This document shows, piece after piece, positions 6,011 through 13,367 of a stretch of 35,565 nucleotides of DNA. The position numbers were made by a program, and so were the translations under genes. Under the pieces are notes generated by a model that made no database searches, was not told where the DNA came from, and was given only the letters and a program-made list of their open reading frames with translations. Position 1 is the stretch's first letter, and the number at the start of each line of letters is the position of its first letter. The DNA is from Extensimonas sp963708545 (GTDB taxonomy: Bacteria; Pseudomonadota; Gammaproteobacteria; Burkholderiales; Burkholderiaceae_C): contig CAVPUD010000086.1 in assembly GCA_963708545.1 (NCBI GenBank), forward strand, positions 1 through 35,565, written 5' to 3'.

Positions 6011-8344
6011 TCACCCCTGCAACAACCCCCACAAGCGCCCCGGCGACAGCGGCATTTGCAGCTTGGGCGCCAAATCTGCGCGGCCGTTGCGCGCCAGTGC
6101 GTCGGCCACGGCGTTGACGATGCAGGGGGTGGCGCCTATGGTGCCGAGTTCGCCTACGCCTTTGACGCCCAGCGGGTTGTTGGTGCAGGGGATGGATTCG
6201 TCCATGGCGGTGATGAATTCGGTGGCGATGTCGTCGGCGCGCGGCGCGGTGTAGTCCATCAGGCTGCCGGTGAGCAGCTGGCCGCTCGCGCCGTCATAGA
6301 CGATTTGCTCGTGCAGCGCCTGGCCTATGCCTTGCACGGCGCCGCCGTCGAGCTGGCCACGCACGATCATGGGGTTGACCACGCGGCCCACGTCGTTCAT
6401 CGATGCGTAGCGCACCACGGCCACGCTGCCGGTCTGTGGGTCCAGCTCGACCTCGCTGATGTGGCAGCCGTTGGGCCAGCTCGGGCCGTTCACGGTGTAG
6501 CTGTGCTCGACGAAGATGTGGCCGCCATCCTGCCGCGCAGCCAGCTCGAACAGGCCGATGGCGTGGTCGGTGCCGGCAACGTGAAAGCGCCCCGCGGCGT
6601 AGCGCAGGTCTTCGGGCGCGGCTTCGAGCGCCTGCGCGGCCAGGCGCCGCGCTTCGTCGAGCGTGCGCTCGGCGCCGGTGCGCAGCGCCGAACCGCCGGT
6701 GAAGATCGAGCGCGAGCCCGCGCTGCCAAAGCCGTTGCCGCGGTCGGTGTCGCCCAGCACCACCCGCACGCGCTCGATGGGCACGTCGAACGCATCGACG
6801 ACGAGCTGCGCGAGCGTGGTGGCGATGCCCTGGCCCATCTGGTTGACGGCGGAGAACACCTCGATGATGCCGTCGCCGTTCAAGTCGCCCTTCACCTCGA
6901 CGGTGACGCGCTCCTCGAACACGTTGCCGCCCGTCCACTCCAAAAAAGTCGCGATACCCAGCCCGCGCCACAGGCCGCGTGAGCGCGATGCTGTGGCGCG
7001 CGCCTCGAAACCGGCCCAGTCTGCGAGCGGCAGCGCGCCATCCAGCACCTGCTCGAAGCGGCCCACGTCGTAGGTTTGCCGCATGGGGTTGGTGTAGGGC
7101 ATTTGCTCGGGGCGGATGAAGTTGCGCCGGCGCAGCTGCAGGCGGTCGATGCCGGTCTGGCGCGCGGCCTCGTCCATCAGGCGCTCGATGTTGTAGATGG
7201 CCTCGGGCCGGCCTGCGCCGCGGTAGGCGCCGGTGGGCGCCTGGTTGGTGAGCACGGCGCGGAAGTGAAAGTCGATCACCGGCACGTGATAGACGCTGGT
7301 CTGCACCCAGGGGCCGATCAGCAAGGGGATGGCGACGCCGTTGGGCTGCGCGTAGGCGCCCACGTTGGCGTCGGAGTGCACGCGCAGGCCCAGGATGGCG
7401 CCGTCGGCGGCCAGGGCGAGTTCGGCATGGGTTTGTACGTCGCGCCCGTGGCATGAGCTCAAAAACTCCTCGCTGCGCTCGGCGGCCCAGAGGACGGGCC
7501 GGCCCGTGGCGCGCGCGGCCAGCGCCACCACCACGTCTTCGGGGTAGGGCGCGCCCTTCATGCCAAAGCCGCCGCCCACGTCGCCCACGCGCACGCGCAC
7601 CTGCTCGGGCGCTACGCCCAGCGCCTTGGCGACGGCGGCGCGCACCGCCGTGGGCATTTGCGAGCTGATTTGCACCTGCATGCGCCCGTCCTCGGGCCAG
7701 GCGCGCACGGTGCGCGGCTCCAGGGTGAGCGCGGCCAGGCGCTGGTGCGTCAAGTCCAGCCGCACCACGTGCGCGGCCTGCGCAAACGCGGCGGCGCAGG
7801 CCCCGGCATCACCATGGCGTGCCTCGCAGGCGATGTTGTCGGGCGCGGCGGGCCAGAGCGCGGGCGCGCCTTCGGTCAGCGCCGCGGCAAGGCTGGGCAC
7901 GACGGGCAGCTCTTCGTATTCGACCCATACGGCCTCGGCGGCGTCCTTGGCCTGCTGGATGCTGTCGGCCACCACGGCAGCCACGGCCTCGCCGACGAAG
8001 CGCGCCGTCTCGTGCGCGAGCGGCAGGCGCGGCGGCGTGGCGCAGGGGCTGCCGTCCGCGCGCTGGAACGCCGCACCCGTGGGCATGGGCGGCACCACAC
8101 CCTGCGCCACGAGCTGTGCGCCCGTGAGCACCGCGCGCACGCCGGGCATGGCCAGGGCATCGTCAGTGTGCACGGCCACGATGCGCGCATGCGCATAGGG
8201 CGAACGCACGAACACCAGGCAGCCGTCGCCGGGTTGGCGCAAGTCGTCGGTGTAGCGGCCCGCGCCGGTGAGCAGCGCGTCGTCTTCGAGCCGGCGCACG
8301 GCCTGGCCGCTGCCAAAGCGTTGCGTGGGGGTGTCTGCGCTCAT
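6011..8344 (-). CDS. Xanthine dehydrogenase/CO dehydrogenase family molybdopterin-binding large subunit (CoxL form II-like)
   Basis: A 777-residue large subunit of the molybdenum hydroxylase family. It starts with RFGSGQAVRRLEDDALLTGAGRYTDDL, has the VGDVGGGFGMKG cofactor loop, and the active-site motif AYRGAGR, the form II type, not the AYxCSFR of proven aerobic CO dehydrogenase. The terminal GVGELGTIGATP carries the catalytic glutamate. So it should hydroxylate an aldehyde or N-heterocycle, not CO; substrate unknown. The start at 8344 is set by GAGGAGA just upstream; a longer in-frame extension runs into IS debris. The partner subunits (2Fe-2S CoxS and FAD CoxM) are not beside it: ispD lies downstream and an insertion-sequence remnant 92 bases upstream. 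It may use subunits coded elsewhere, or be the relic of a broken operon. Confidence 0.9.
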   Translation of the reverse strand: MSADTPTQRFGSGQAVRRLEDDALLTGAGRYTDDLRQPGDGCLVFVRSPYAHARIVAVHTDDALAMPGVRAVLTGAQLVAQGVVPPMPTGAAFQRADGSPCATPPRLPLAHETARFVGEAVAAVVADSIQQAKDAAEAVWVEYEELPVVPSLAAALTEGAPALWPAAPDNIACEARHGDAGACAAAFAQAAHVVRLDLTHQRLAALTLEPRTVRAWPEDGRMQVQISSQMPTAVRAAVAKALGVAPEQVRVRVGDVGGGFGMKGAPYPEDVVVALAARATGRPVLWAAERSEEFLSSCHGRDVQTHAELALAADGAILGLRVHSDANVGAYAQPNGVAIPLLIGPWVQTSVYHVPVIDFHFRAVLTNQAPTGAYRGAGRPEAIYNIERLMDEAARQTGIDRLQLRRRNFIRPEQMPYTNPMRQTYDVGRFEQVLDGALPLADWAGFEARATASRSRGLWRGLGIATFLEWTGGNVFEERVTVEVKGDLNGDGIIEVFSAVNQMGQGIATTLAQLVVDAFDVPIERVRVVLGDTDRGNGFGSAGSRSIFTGGSALRTGAERTLDEARRLAAQALEAAPEDLRYAAGRFHVAGTDHAIGLFELAARQDGGHIFVEHSYTVNGPSWPNGCHISEVELDPQTGSVAVVRYASMNDVGRVVNPMIVRGQLDGGAVQGIGQALHEQIVYDGASGQLLTGSLMDYTAPRADDIATEFITAMDESIPCTNNPLGVKGVGELGTIGATPCIVNAVADALARNGRADLAPKLQMPLSPGRLWGLLQG

Positions 8345-8436
8345 GGAGTGTCTCCTCGTCGGGTGTTGAGCGTGGCTGGTGTTGCTGCTGACTGTAGCGA
8401 CTTCTGTTGCCGGGGAATCGAGGAAAATCGGTGTCA

Positions 8437-8622
8437 TGAACTGCCCCCGAAAAAAGGGCGCCACGAGGTTTGTAATGATGACCTTGTGGAGAAAAGATGA
8501 AGACAGGAACAGATCGTAGCTACACGCCGGAGTTCGGGAAGCAGCGGTCAAGCAAGTGATCGATGGCGGGCGCTCCATTGCGGTGGTGGCGCACTCGCTG
8601 AAGACGCCCTGCAAGTCCTTCG
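8437..8622 (+). mobile_element. Remnant of an IS3-type insertion sequence (left end)
   Basis: The stretch begins TGAACTGCCCCCGAAAA, resembling IS3-family ends (TGAAC-type tips), then runs 60 bases to a transposase OrfA-like start codon at 8497. Similarity to OrfA stops near 8620, and no right end or OrfB is present, so only the left tip survives. Family placement is from motif memory. Confidence 0.6.
8497..8622 (+). pseudogene. Truncated, frameshifted IS3-family transposase OrfA
   Basis: From ATG 8497 the frame reads MKTGTDRSYTPEF and then loses phase; one missing C near 8535 explains it. The next frame continues REAAVKQVIDGGRSIAVVAHSLK, the helix-turn-helix opening of IS3-type OrfA proteins (TPEFR..AV..V...G.SI..VA..L). 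The match ends within about 25 more bases. The gene therefore has a one-base deletion and has lost everything after roughly residue 40. It cannot make transposase. The 8345-8496 interval upstream holds only the ribosome site of the CoxL-like gene and the IS tip. Confidence 0.75.
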
Positions 8623-8657
8623 AGGACCCACGTGTGAGCTATGCTGCAGAGCAAACC

Positions 8658-8826
8658 CTAGGAGCCTGTCGGGCTTTGGAATCGTCGGCTGCGAATGCGC
8701 CGCAGCGGCCCATTTTTTACCGTCTTCTTGCCCCATAGCACCACTATGGGGCTGGGAATCCGGCAAAAACTGGCCTCGCCGGGACACATTCTCGCTATCG
8801 ACGCCCAAAGTCCGACAGGCTCCTAG
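8658..8826. mobile_element. 169-bp foldback (MITE-like) element
   Basis: The ends are 22-base inverted repeats with one mismatch: CTAGGAGCCTGTCGG(G/A)CTTTGG. Inside, the two halves stay complementary in blocks down to GCCCCATAG/CTATGGGGC at the centre (about 8730-8752), so nearly the whole unit folds into one hairpin. There is no coding capacity. CTAG at both tips may be a 4-base target duplication or part of the repeat. It lies 36 bases past the transposase remnant and 19 bases from the tRNA 3' end. Confidence 0.85.
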
Positions 8827-8844
8827 TTGCCGGGTGAATATGAA

Positions 8845-9185
8845 TGGTAGGCCGTGTTGGACTTGAACCAACGACCAAAGGATTCAGGTTAGCGTGAGTT
8901 TCCCCACTCCCTGGACTATCTCATCACCCTCGCCGCGAATTTCTCCGCACGTTAGGGTGCCGGGCGCTCTCGGGGTGCTTATCGGATTGGCTCCTCACAC
9001 CCTAGTCTCTGCACCTTCTCGCCTACCGGTTCTTCAACCTGCCTTCGGCGAGCTTGGCTCAGGATTGCCGGGCCATCGACTGGCTGACGGTTTCCCTGAG
9101 TTCACCCGGTTTTTCCATTGCCGCTTTCACGACAAGGTCACCACTTCGATGAGTCCTCTGCTCTAACCAACTGAGCTAACGGCCC
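8845..9185 (-). tRNA. tRNA-Ile(CAU), split by a group I intron
   Basis: Two exons, 9185-9149 (37 nt) and 8884-8845 (40 nt), join into a 77-nt cloverleaf. The acceptor stem is GGGCCGT/ACGGCCT, the D arm GCTCAGTTGGTTAGAGC, the anticodon arm GAGGA-CTCATAA-TCCTT with anticodon CAT, the T arm GTTGG-TTCAAGT-CCAAC, and CCA is encoded. I call it isoleucine, not elongator methionine, because the sequence around the anticodon, variable and T arms (GACTCATAATC, TTGGTCG, GGTTCAAGTCCA) follows E. coli ileX, and the Azoarcus group I intron sits in the same tRNA. If so, TilS must change C34 to lysidine so that it reads AUA. Elongator tRNA-Met cannot be fully excluded by eye. Confidence 0.88.
8885..9148 (-). 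ncRNA. Self-splicing group I intron in the tRNA anticodon loop (Azoarcus-like)
   Basis: The 264-nt insert sits directly after the anticodon (CAT|A). The conserved core is readable in order: P AACTCAGGGAAACC (9102-9089), Q AATCCTGAGCCAAGC (9066-9052), R GTGCAGAGACTAGGG (9014-9000) and S GATAGTCC (8920-8913). P4 forms from CTCAGG/CCTGAG, P6 from CTCGCC/GGCGAG, and P7 from GACTA/TAGTC. A 7-bp stem with a GAAA loop lies at 9135-9118 (P2-like), and P9 GTGGG-GAAA-CTCAC at 8907-8894. The 5' exon ends in U facing a GUGG guide for P1, and the intron ends in the obligatory G (8885). The 3' part resembles the Azoarcus tRNA-Ile intron (AUAGUCCAGGGAGUGG). No homing endonuclease frame is present. Confidence 0.93.
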
Positions 9186-9399
9186 ATTCATAAAACAACT
9201 TCAACTCTCTACGCTTTCAGTGTCCCCGAGGGTCACCGCCCACCGCCATTTTTCCTCCAGTAAAGAGCGTAGCAGGGGCCCTTCCGCTGCTTCCACCCGT
9301 AGCAATCCGGCAAATTCGCCGAACCGCTGTAAGTGCTGAGCTAACGCCCCAAATCCCGCCGCTGAACCGGGCGGGCGAAAAGACGGCTATTGTAGCCTC
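9186..9399. other. Spacer between tRNA and hrcA with a tRNA-like 5' fragment
   Basis: No convincing gene. On the minus strand GGGGCGTTAGCTCAG (9350-9336) matches the tRNA-Ile 5' end GGGCCGTTAGCTCAG in 14 of 15 bases but is not followed by a tRNA. A frame without ATG is open on the minus strand from 9386 to 9201 (ending EEKWRWAVTLGDTESVES); it uses many TTA and CTA codons, unlike neighbours, and I do not call it. Confidence 0.4.
9355..9375 (-). terminator. Possible weak terminator downstream of hrcA
   Basis: CCCGCC-CGGTTCAGC-GGCGGG forms a 6-bp all-GC stem 25 bases after the hrcA stop. Only ATTT follows it on the hrcA strand, so it is a poor intrinsic terminator at best. Confidence 0.3.
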
Positions 9400-10416
9400 T
9401 CAGGGGCGGTGGCTCAACGCGTTGGAGACGAGCTTGGAGGTGATGTCCACGATCTGGATCATGCGGTCGTAGGGCATGCGCGTGGGGCCTATCACGCCCA
9501 GGGTGCCGACCACCTTGCCGTCGATCTCGTAGGGGGCGCTGACCACTGAGAGCTCCTCGAAAGGCACGACCTGACTTTCGCCGCCGATGTAGATGCGCAC
9601 ACCTTCGGCCTGGTTGGTGATGTCGAGCAGGCGCAGGATTTGCGTTTTTTGCTCGAACAGCGCGAACGCGCGGCGCAAGTGGGCCATGTCGGCAGAAAAG
9701 TCGCTCACGGACAGCAGGTTGCGCTCGCCCGAGATCACGACTTCTTCCTGCGCTGCGCTCAGGGCCTCAGAGCTTGCATTCACTGCCGCCTGCATGAGCG
9801 CGGCGATTTCACCGCGCAGCGTTTCCACCTCGGACTTGAGCTTTTCACGCACCTGCTCCATGGACAGGCCGGCGCAGTGGGCGTTGAGGAAATTCGCGGT
9901 TTCGAGCAGTTGCGACTGGGTGTAGTCCACGTCGGTGAAGATCACGCGGTTTTGCACGTCGCCTTCGGGCGAGACGATGATCACGAGCAGGCGCCGCTCC
10001 GACAGGCGCAAGAATTCGATCTGGCGAAACACCGAGGCGCGCCGCGGGGCCAGCACCACGCCCACGAATTGCGACAGATTCGAGAGCAGCTGCGCCGCAT
10101 TTGCTATGACTTTTTGCGGTTGTTCGGGCGCCAGTTCGGGTGGCAGCTCGGGTGCCGGCAGCGGCTCTGGCTGCACGGTGAGCATGGTGTCCACGAACAG
10201 GCGGTAGCCGCGCGCGGTGGGCACGCGGCCGGCCGAGGTGTGGGGACTTGCGATCAGGCCCAGGTCTTCGAGGTCGGCCATGACGTTGCGGATCGTGGCC
10301 GGGGACAAGTCCAGCCCCGAGGCGCGCGAGAGCGTGCGCGAGCCCACGGGCTGGCCTTCGGCGATGTAACGCTCGACCAGGGTTTTGAGCAGCAACTTGG
10401 CGCGGTCATCGAGCAT
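9400..10416 (-). CDS. hrcA: Heat-inducible transcription repressor HrcA
   Basis: A 338-residue repressor that binds CIRCE operators ahead of groE or dnaK operons and is tuned by GroEL. The winged-helix DNA-binding part is amino-terminal: VERYIAEGQPVGSRTLSR, then LSPATIRNVMADLEDLGLIASPHTSAGRVPTARGYRLFVD (about 12-72). The GAF-like and inserted domains follow, with YIGGE and the terminal LGVIGPTRMPYDRMIQIVDITSKLVS. ATG 10416 gives the normal length (MLDDRAKLLL). nadK starts only 26 bases away in the opposite direction, so hrcA's promoter must lie within nadK sequence or in those 26 bases. I found no CIRCE inverted repeat here, and no clear Shine-Dalgarno before this ATG. Confidence 0.96.
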   Translation of the reverse strand: MLDDRAKLLLKTLVERYIAEGQPVGSRTLSRASGLDLSPATIRNVMADLEDLGLIASPHTSAGRVPTARGYRLFVDTMLTVQPEPLPAPELPPELAPEQPQKVIANAAQLLSNLSQFVGVVLAPRRASVFRQIEFLRLSERRLLVIIVSPEGDVQNRVIFTDVDYTQSQLLETANFLNAHCAGLSMEQVREKLKSEVETLRGEIAALMQAAVNASSEALSAAQEEVVISGERNLLSVSDFSADMAHLRRAFALFEQKTQILRLLDITNQAEGVRIYIGGESQVVPFEELSVVSAPYEIDGKVVGTLGVIGPTRMPYDRMIQIVDITSKLVSNALSHRP

Positions 10417-10442
10417 GGTGGTTTTGATGATGTAATTTGCAA

Positions 10443-11339
10443 ATGAAGTCCAATTTTCACCATGTTGCGCTGTTTGGCAAATACCAGACCGCGCCAGCCA
10501 CGGGCAAACCGGAAAACGCACGCGCGGCACTCGAAGACATCGCCGAATTTCTCGCACGCCGCGGCTGCGAGGTGGTGCTGGAGGCCGAAACGGCGGCCAA
10601 CACCGGTCTCGTCCAATACCCCAAGCTCACGGTGCCCGAGATCGGCGCACAGTGCGACCTGGGGCTGGTGGTGGGCGGCGACGGCACCATGCTGGGCATA
10701 GGGCGCCAGATGGCGCGCTACGGCACGCCCTTGATCGGCATCAACCAGGGCCGGCTGGGCTTCATCACCGACATTCCCTTTGGCGACTACCAGACTGCGC
10801 TCACGTCCATGCTGCGCGGCGAGTACGAGGAGGACCGGCGCGCGCTGATCCATGCACGTGTGCAGCGCGATGGCGGCACCGTGTTCGAGGCGCTCGCGCT
10901 CAACGACGTGGTGGTGAACCGCGGCGCAACCTCGGGCATGGTGGAGCTACGCGTGGAAGTGGGCGGCCATCTGGTGGCCAATCAGCGCGCCGACGGCCTC
11001 ATCGTGGCGACGCCCACGGGCTCGACGGCCTACGCGCTCTCGGCCGGCGGCCCCATGCTGCACCCGGCGATTCCGGGCTGGGTGCTGGTACCGATCGCAC
11101 CACACACCCTGTCGAACCGGCCCATCGTGCTGCCCGACGATGCCGAAATCGCCATCGAACTCGTCAACGGGCGCGACGCGAGCGCGAATTTCGACATGCA
11201 GTCGCTCGCCTCGCTGCTGCATGGCGACCGCATCCTCGTGCGCCGCGCGCAATACTGCGTGCGCTTTTTGCACCCGCTGGGCTGGAACTACTTTGCCACG
11301 CTGCGCAAAAAGCTGCGCTGGAACGAAGGAGCATCCTGA
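10443..11339 (+). CDS. nadK: NAD kinase
   Basis: A 298-residue kinase that phosphorylates NAD to NADP with ATP. Motifs: GGDGTMLGIGR (residues 78-88, with the essential GGDG), GINQGRLGFITD, LNDVVVNRG, and the NAD-binding TPTGSTAYALSAGGP. The terminal RYFHPLGWNYFATLRKKL-like end is normal for betaproteobacteria. I chose ATG 10443 (MKSNFHHVALFGKY) over the TTG six bases upstream, since relatives begin the same way. No Shine-Dalgarno is evident. The gene faces hrcA across 26 bases, and its stop is two bases before the recN start, so nadK and recN are co-transcribed. Confidence 0.96.
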   Translation: MKSNFHHVALFGKYQTAPATGKPENARAALEDIAEFLARRGCEVVLEAETAANTGLVQYPKLTVPEIGAQCDLGLVVGGDGTMLGIGRQMARYGTPLIGINQGRLGFITDIPFGDYQTALTSMLRGEYEEDRRALIHARVQRDGGTVFEALALNDVVVNRGATSGMVELRVEVGGHLVANQRADGLIVATPTGSTAYALSAGGPMLHPAIPGWVLVPIAPHTLSNRPIVLPDDAEIAIELVNGRDASANFDMQSLASLLHGDRILVRRAQYCVRFLHPLGWNYFATLRKKLRWNEGAS

Positions 11340-11341
11340 CC

Positions 11342-13009
11342 ATGGCGCTCAAGCGGATCACCCTGCGGGACTTCGTGATCGTGCCCGCGCTCGAGCTCGA
11401 GCTGCAGCCCGGCTTCACCGCGCTCACGGGCGAAACGGGCGCGGGCAAGTCCATCCTGATCGATGCGCTGCAGCTCGCGCTGGGTGCACGCGCCGACGCG
11501 GGCGTGGTGCGCGAGGGCGCGGCCAAGGCCGAGATTTGCGCCGAATTCGACTGCCCCGCGGCGCTGCGCCCCTGGCTCGAAGAGGCCGGCTTCGACGCCG
11601 AAGACACGCTGCTGCTGCGCCGCAGCATCGACGCGCAGGGCAAGAGCCGCGCCTGGGTCAACGCCACGCCCGCCACGGCCACGCAGCTGCGCCAGCTCGG
11701 CGAGCAATTGCTCGACATCCACGGCCAGCACGCCTGGCAAAGCCTGATGCGGCCCGACGCGGTGCGCGGTCTGCTCGACGCCTACGCAGGCGCGTCCACG
11801 CAGGAGGTCGCTGCACTGTGGGCGCGCTGGCGTGCCGATGTGCAGGCGCTGGAGGCCGCACTTGCGGCGCAGCAGAGCTTGCATGCTGAACGCGAGCGGC
11901 TGCAGTGGCAGATCGGCGAGCTCGAAAAACTTGCGCCGCAAGAGGGCGAGTGGGAAACGCTGGAGGCGCAGCACCGGCGCCTGTCGCACGCGCAGGCGCT
12001 GCTCGACGCGGCAGGCGCGGCGCTCGCGCATCTGGAGCACGAGGACGCAGGCGCGCAAACGCAGCTTGCGCAAGCACAGACGCGCCTGCAGGCGCTGGCC
12101 GAGCTCGAACCGGAATTTGCCAACCTCGCCGAAATCCTGGCATCCTGCCTCGCGCTCGCCGCGGACGTGCAGCATTCGCTGCAGACCTATCTGGGCCGCA
12201 CCGAGCTCGAGCCGCAGCGCTTGGCCGAACTCGACGAGCGCCTCGCACAGTGGCTTGCGCTCGCGCGGCGCTACCGGCGCCCGCCTGCGGAGCTGCCAGC
12301 GCTGCTGCAATCGTGGCAGCATGAGCTGCAGCGGCTCGATGCCACCGCCGACTTCGCCGCGCTCGAGGCCACCGAAGCGCGCAGTGCGCAAGCCTACCGC
12401 GCTGCGGCGCAGGCGCTCTCGGCCGCCCGCCGCGAGGCCGCGCCGCGCCTGTCCGCAGCCATCACACAGGCCATGCAGGGGCTGGGCATGGCGGGCGGCG
12501 TGTTCGAAGTGCTCGTGCAGCCCGCGGCGCAGGCCACGGCGCACGGCATTGACGAGGTGGAATTCCTCGTCGCCGGCCATCCGGGCGCCACGCCGCGGCC
12601 CTTGGGCAAGGTGGCCTCGGGCGGAGAGCTGTCGCGCATTTCGCTCGCGATCGCCGTCACCACGAGTGCCCTCGGTGACGCAGGCACGCTGATTTTTGAC
12701 GAGGTGGATGCCGGCGTCGGCGGGGCCGTGGCGCAGACCGTGGGGCGGCTCATGCAGCAGCTCGGGCGCGAACGCCAGGTGCTCGCCGTGACGCACCTCG
12801 CGCAGGTGGCAGCCTGCGCCGACCACCACCTCGTCGTGGTCAAGCAGCGCGCCGCAGGCGGCAGCTACAGCAGCGTGGCCGAGGTGCAGGGTGCCGCGCG
12901 TGAAGCCGAGATCGCGCGCATGCTGGGCGGCGCGCAGTTGACCGAAACCACGCTCGCGCACGCACGCGAGATGCTCACGGCGCTGCAGCAGGCGCCAGCA
13001 GAAAAATGA
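11342..13009 (+). CDS. recN: DNA repair protein RecN
   Basis: A 555-residue SMC-like ATPase of double-strand-break repair. The head domain is split across the ends: Walker A GETGAGKS at 30-37, Q-loop region DIHGQHAWQSL, then a long helical, Ala/Leu/Gln-rich coiled-coil middle (about 160-370), then the ABC signature ASGGELSRISLAI and Walker B TLIFDEVDAGVGG, with the switch His in LAVTHLAQVAACAD. AAGGAG lies within the last codons of nadK at a good distance from ATG 11342. The stop codon is unusual in place: its final A is the first base of the inverted repeat that bounds the glucan synthase segment, so whatever inserted there landed right at the end of recN without changing the protein. Confidence 0.96.
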   Translation: MALKRITLRDFVIVPALELELQPGFTALTGETGAGKSILIDALQLALGARADAGVVREGAAKAEICAEFDCPAALRPWLEEAGFDAEDTLLLRRSIDAQGKSRAWVNATPATATQLRQLGEQLLDIHGQHAWQSLMRPDAVRGLLDAYAGASTQEVAALWARWRADVQALEAALAAQQSLHAERERLQWQIGELEKLAPQEGEWETLEAQHRRLSHAQALLDAAGAALAHLEHEDAGAQTQLAQAQTRLQALAELEPEFANLAEILASCLALAADVQHSLQTYLGRTELEPQRLAELDERLAQWLALARRYRRPPAELPALLQSWQHELQRLDATADFAALEATEARSAQAYRAAAQALSAARREAAPRLSAAITQAMQGLGMAGGVFEVLVQPAAQATAHGIDEVEFLVAGHPGATPRPLGKVASGGELSRISLAIAVTTSALGDAGTLIFDEVDAGVGGAVAQTVGRLMQQLGRERQVLAVTHLAQVAACADHHLVVVKQRAAGGSYSSVAEVQGAAREAEIARMLGGAQLTETTLAHAREMLTALQQAPAEK

Positions 13010-13022
13010 TCCTAAATCCGGC
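13009..13022. repeat. Left 14-bp inverted repeat bounding the glucan synthase segment
   Basis: ATCCTAAATCCGGC, the exact reverse complement of 22283-22296. It begins with the last base of the recN stop codon. Confidence 0.85.
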
Positions 13023-13367
13023 AGTTGAGCGCGCCCGAGCGTGTCGTCATCGGGTGCGCAGCGCTCTAACCGGACTTGGAGCACTGGCCGTGGCCGCCAC
13101 TCGCGGGGGATCGCCCAACCGTGTCGCACTCGGAGGCTGTATCATGCGGCGATTCCTGAGCCGGGCCACCCAGGGCTACGCGCTCAATCAGTATTCCCGC
13201 CATCCTCTCTTCGCTATGCTTGGGGTCGGCGTGAGGGCAACCCGCTCTTGACGAACATCACAACCACAGCAGTTTTTCAGCCACCTGCTTGCGGTTCAGC
13301 ACATTGAGGTCGTCATGTATAGATACGTTGCGCGCCGCGCTCTGGCAGGATCCCATCCAACCGGCAT
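13010..13367. other. 358-bp interval between recN and the glucan synthase gene
   Basis: Apart from the inverted repeat, I see no convincing gene. A plus-strand frame (MRRFLSRATQGYALNQYSRH..., 13144-13251) has no family I know. On the minus strand 13332-13258 reads NVSIHDDLNVLNRKQVAEKLLWL and stop, reminiscent of the last helix of a LuxR-type regulator, so it may be a gene scrap. Base composition is less skewed than in the neighbours, consistent with foreign DNA. Confidence 0.4.

Noticed and set aside
8894..9166. A 90-codon plus-strand frame inside the intron region
   Set aside because: It is the complement of the group I intron core and has no endonuclease motif such as LAGLIDADG, GIY-YIG or HNH.
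9201..9386. A 62-codon minus-strand frame between the tRNA and hrcA
   Set aside because: It has no ATG, uses rare TTA and CTA codons, and matches no family I know. It also overlaps the tRNA-like fragment.
13144..13251. A 35-codon frame MRRFLSRATQGYALNQ in the spacer before ndvB
   Set aside because: No family match, no clear ribosome site, and it lies in what looks like degraded mobile DNA.
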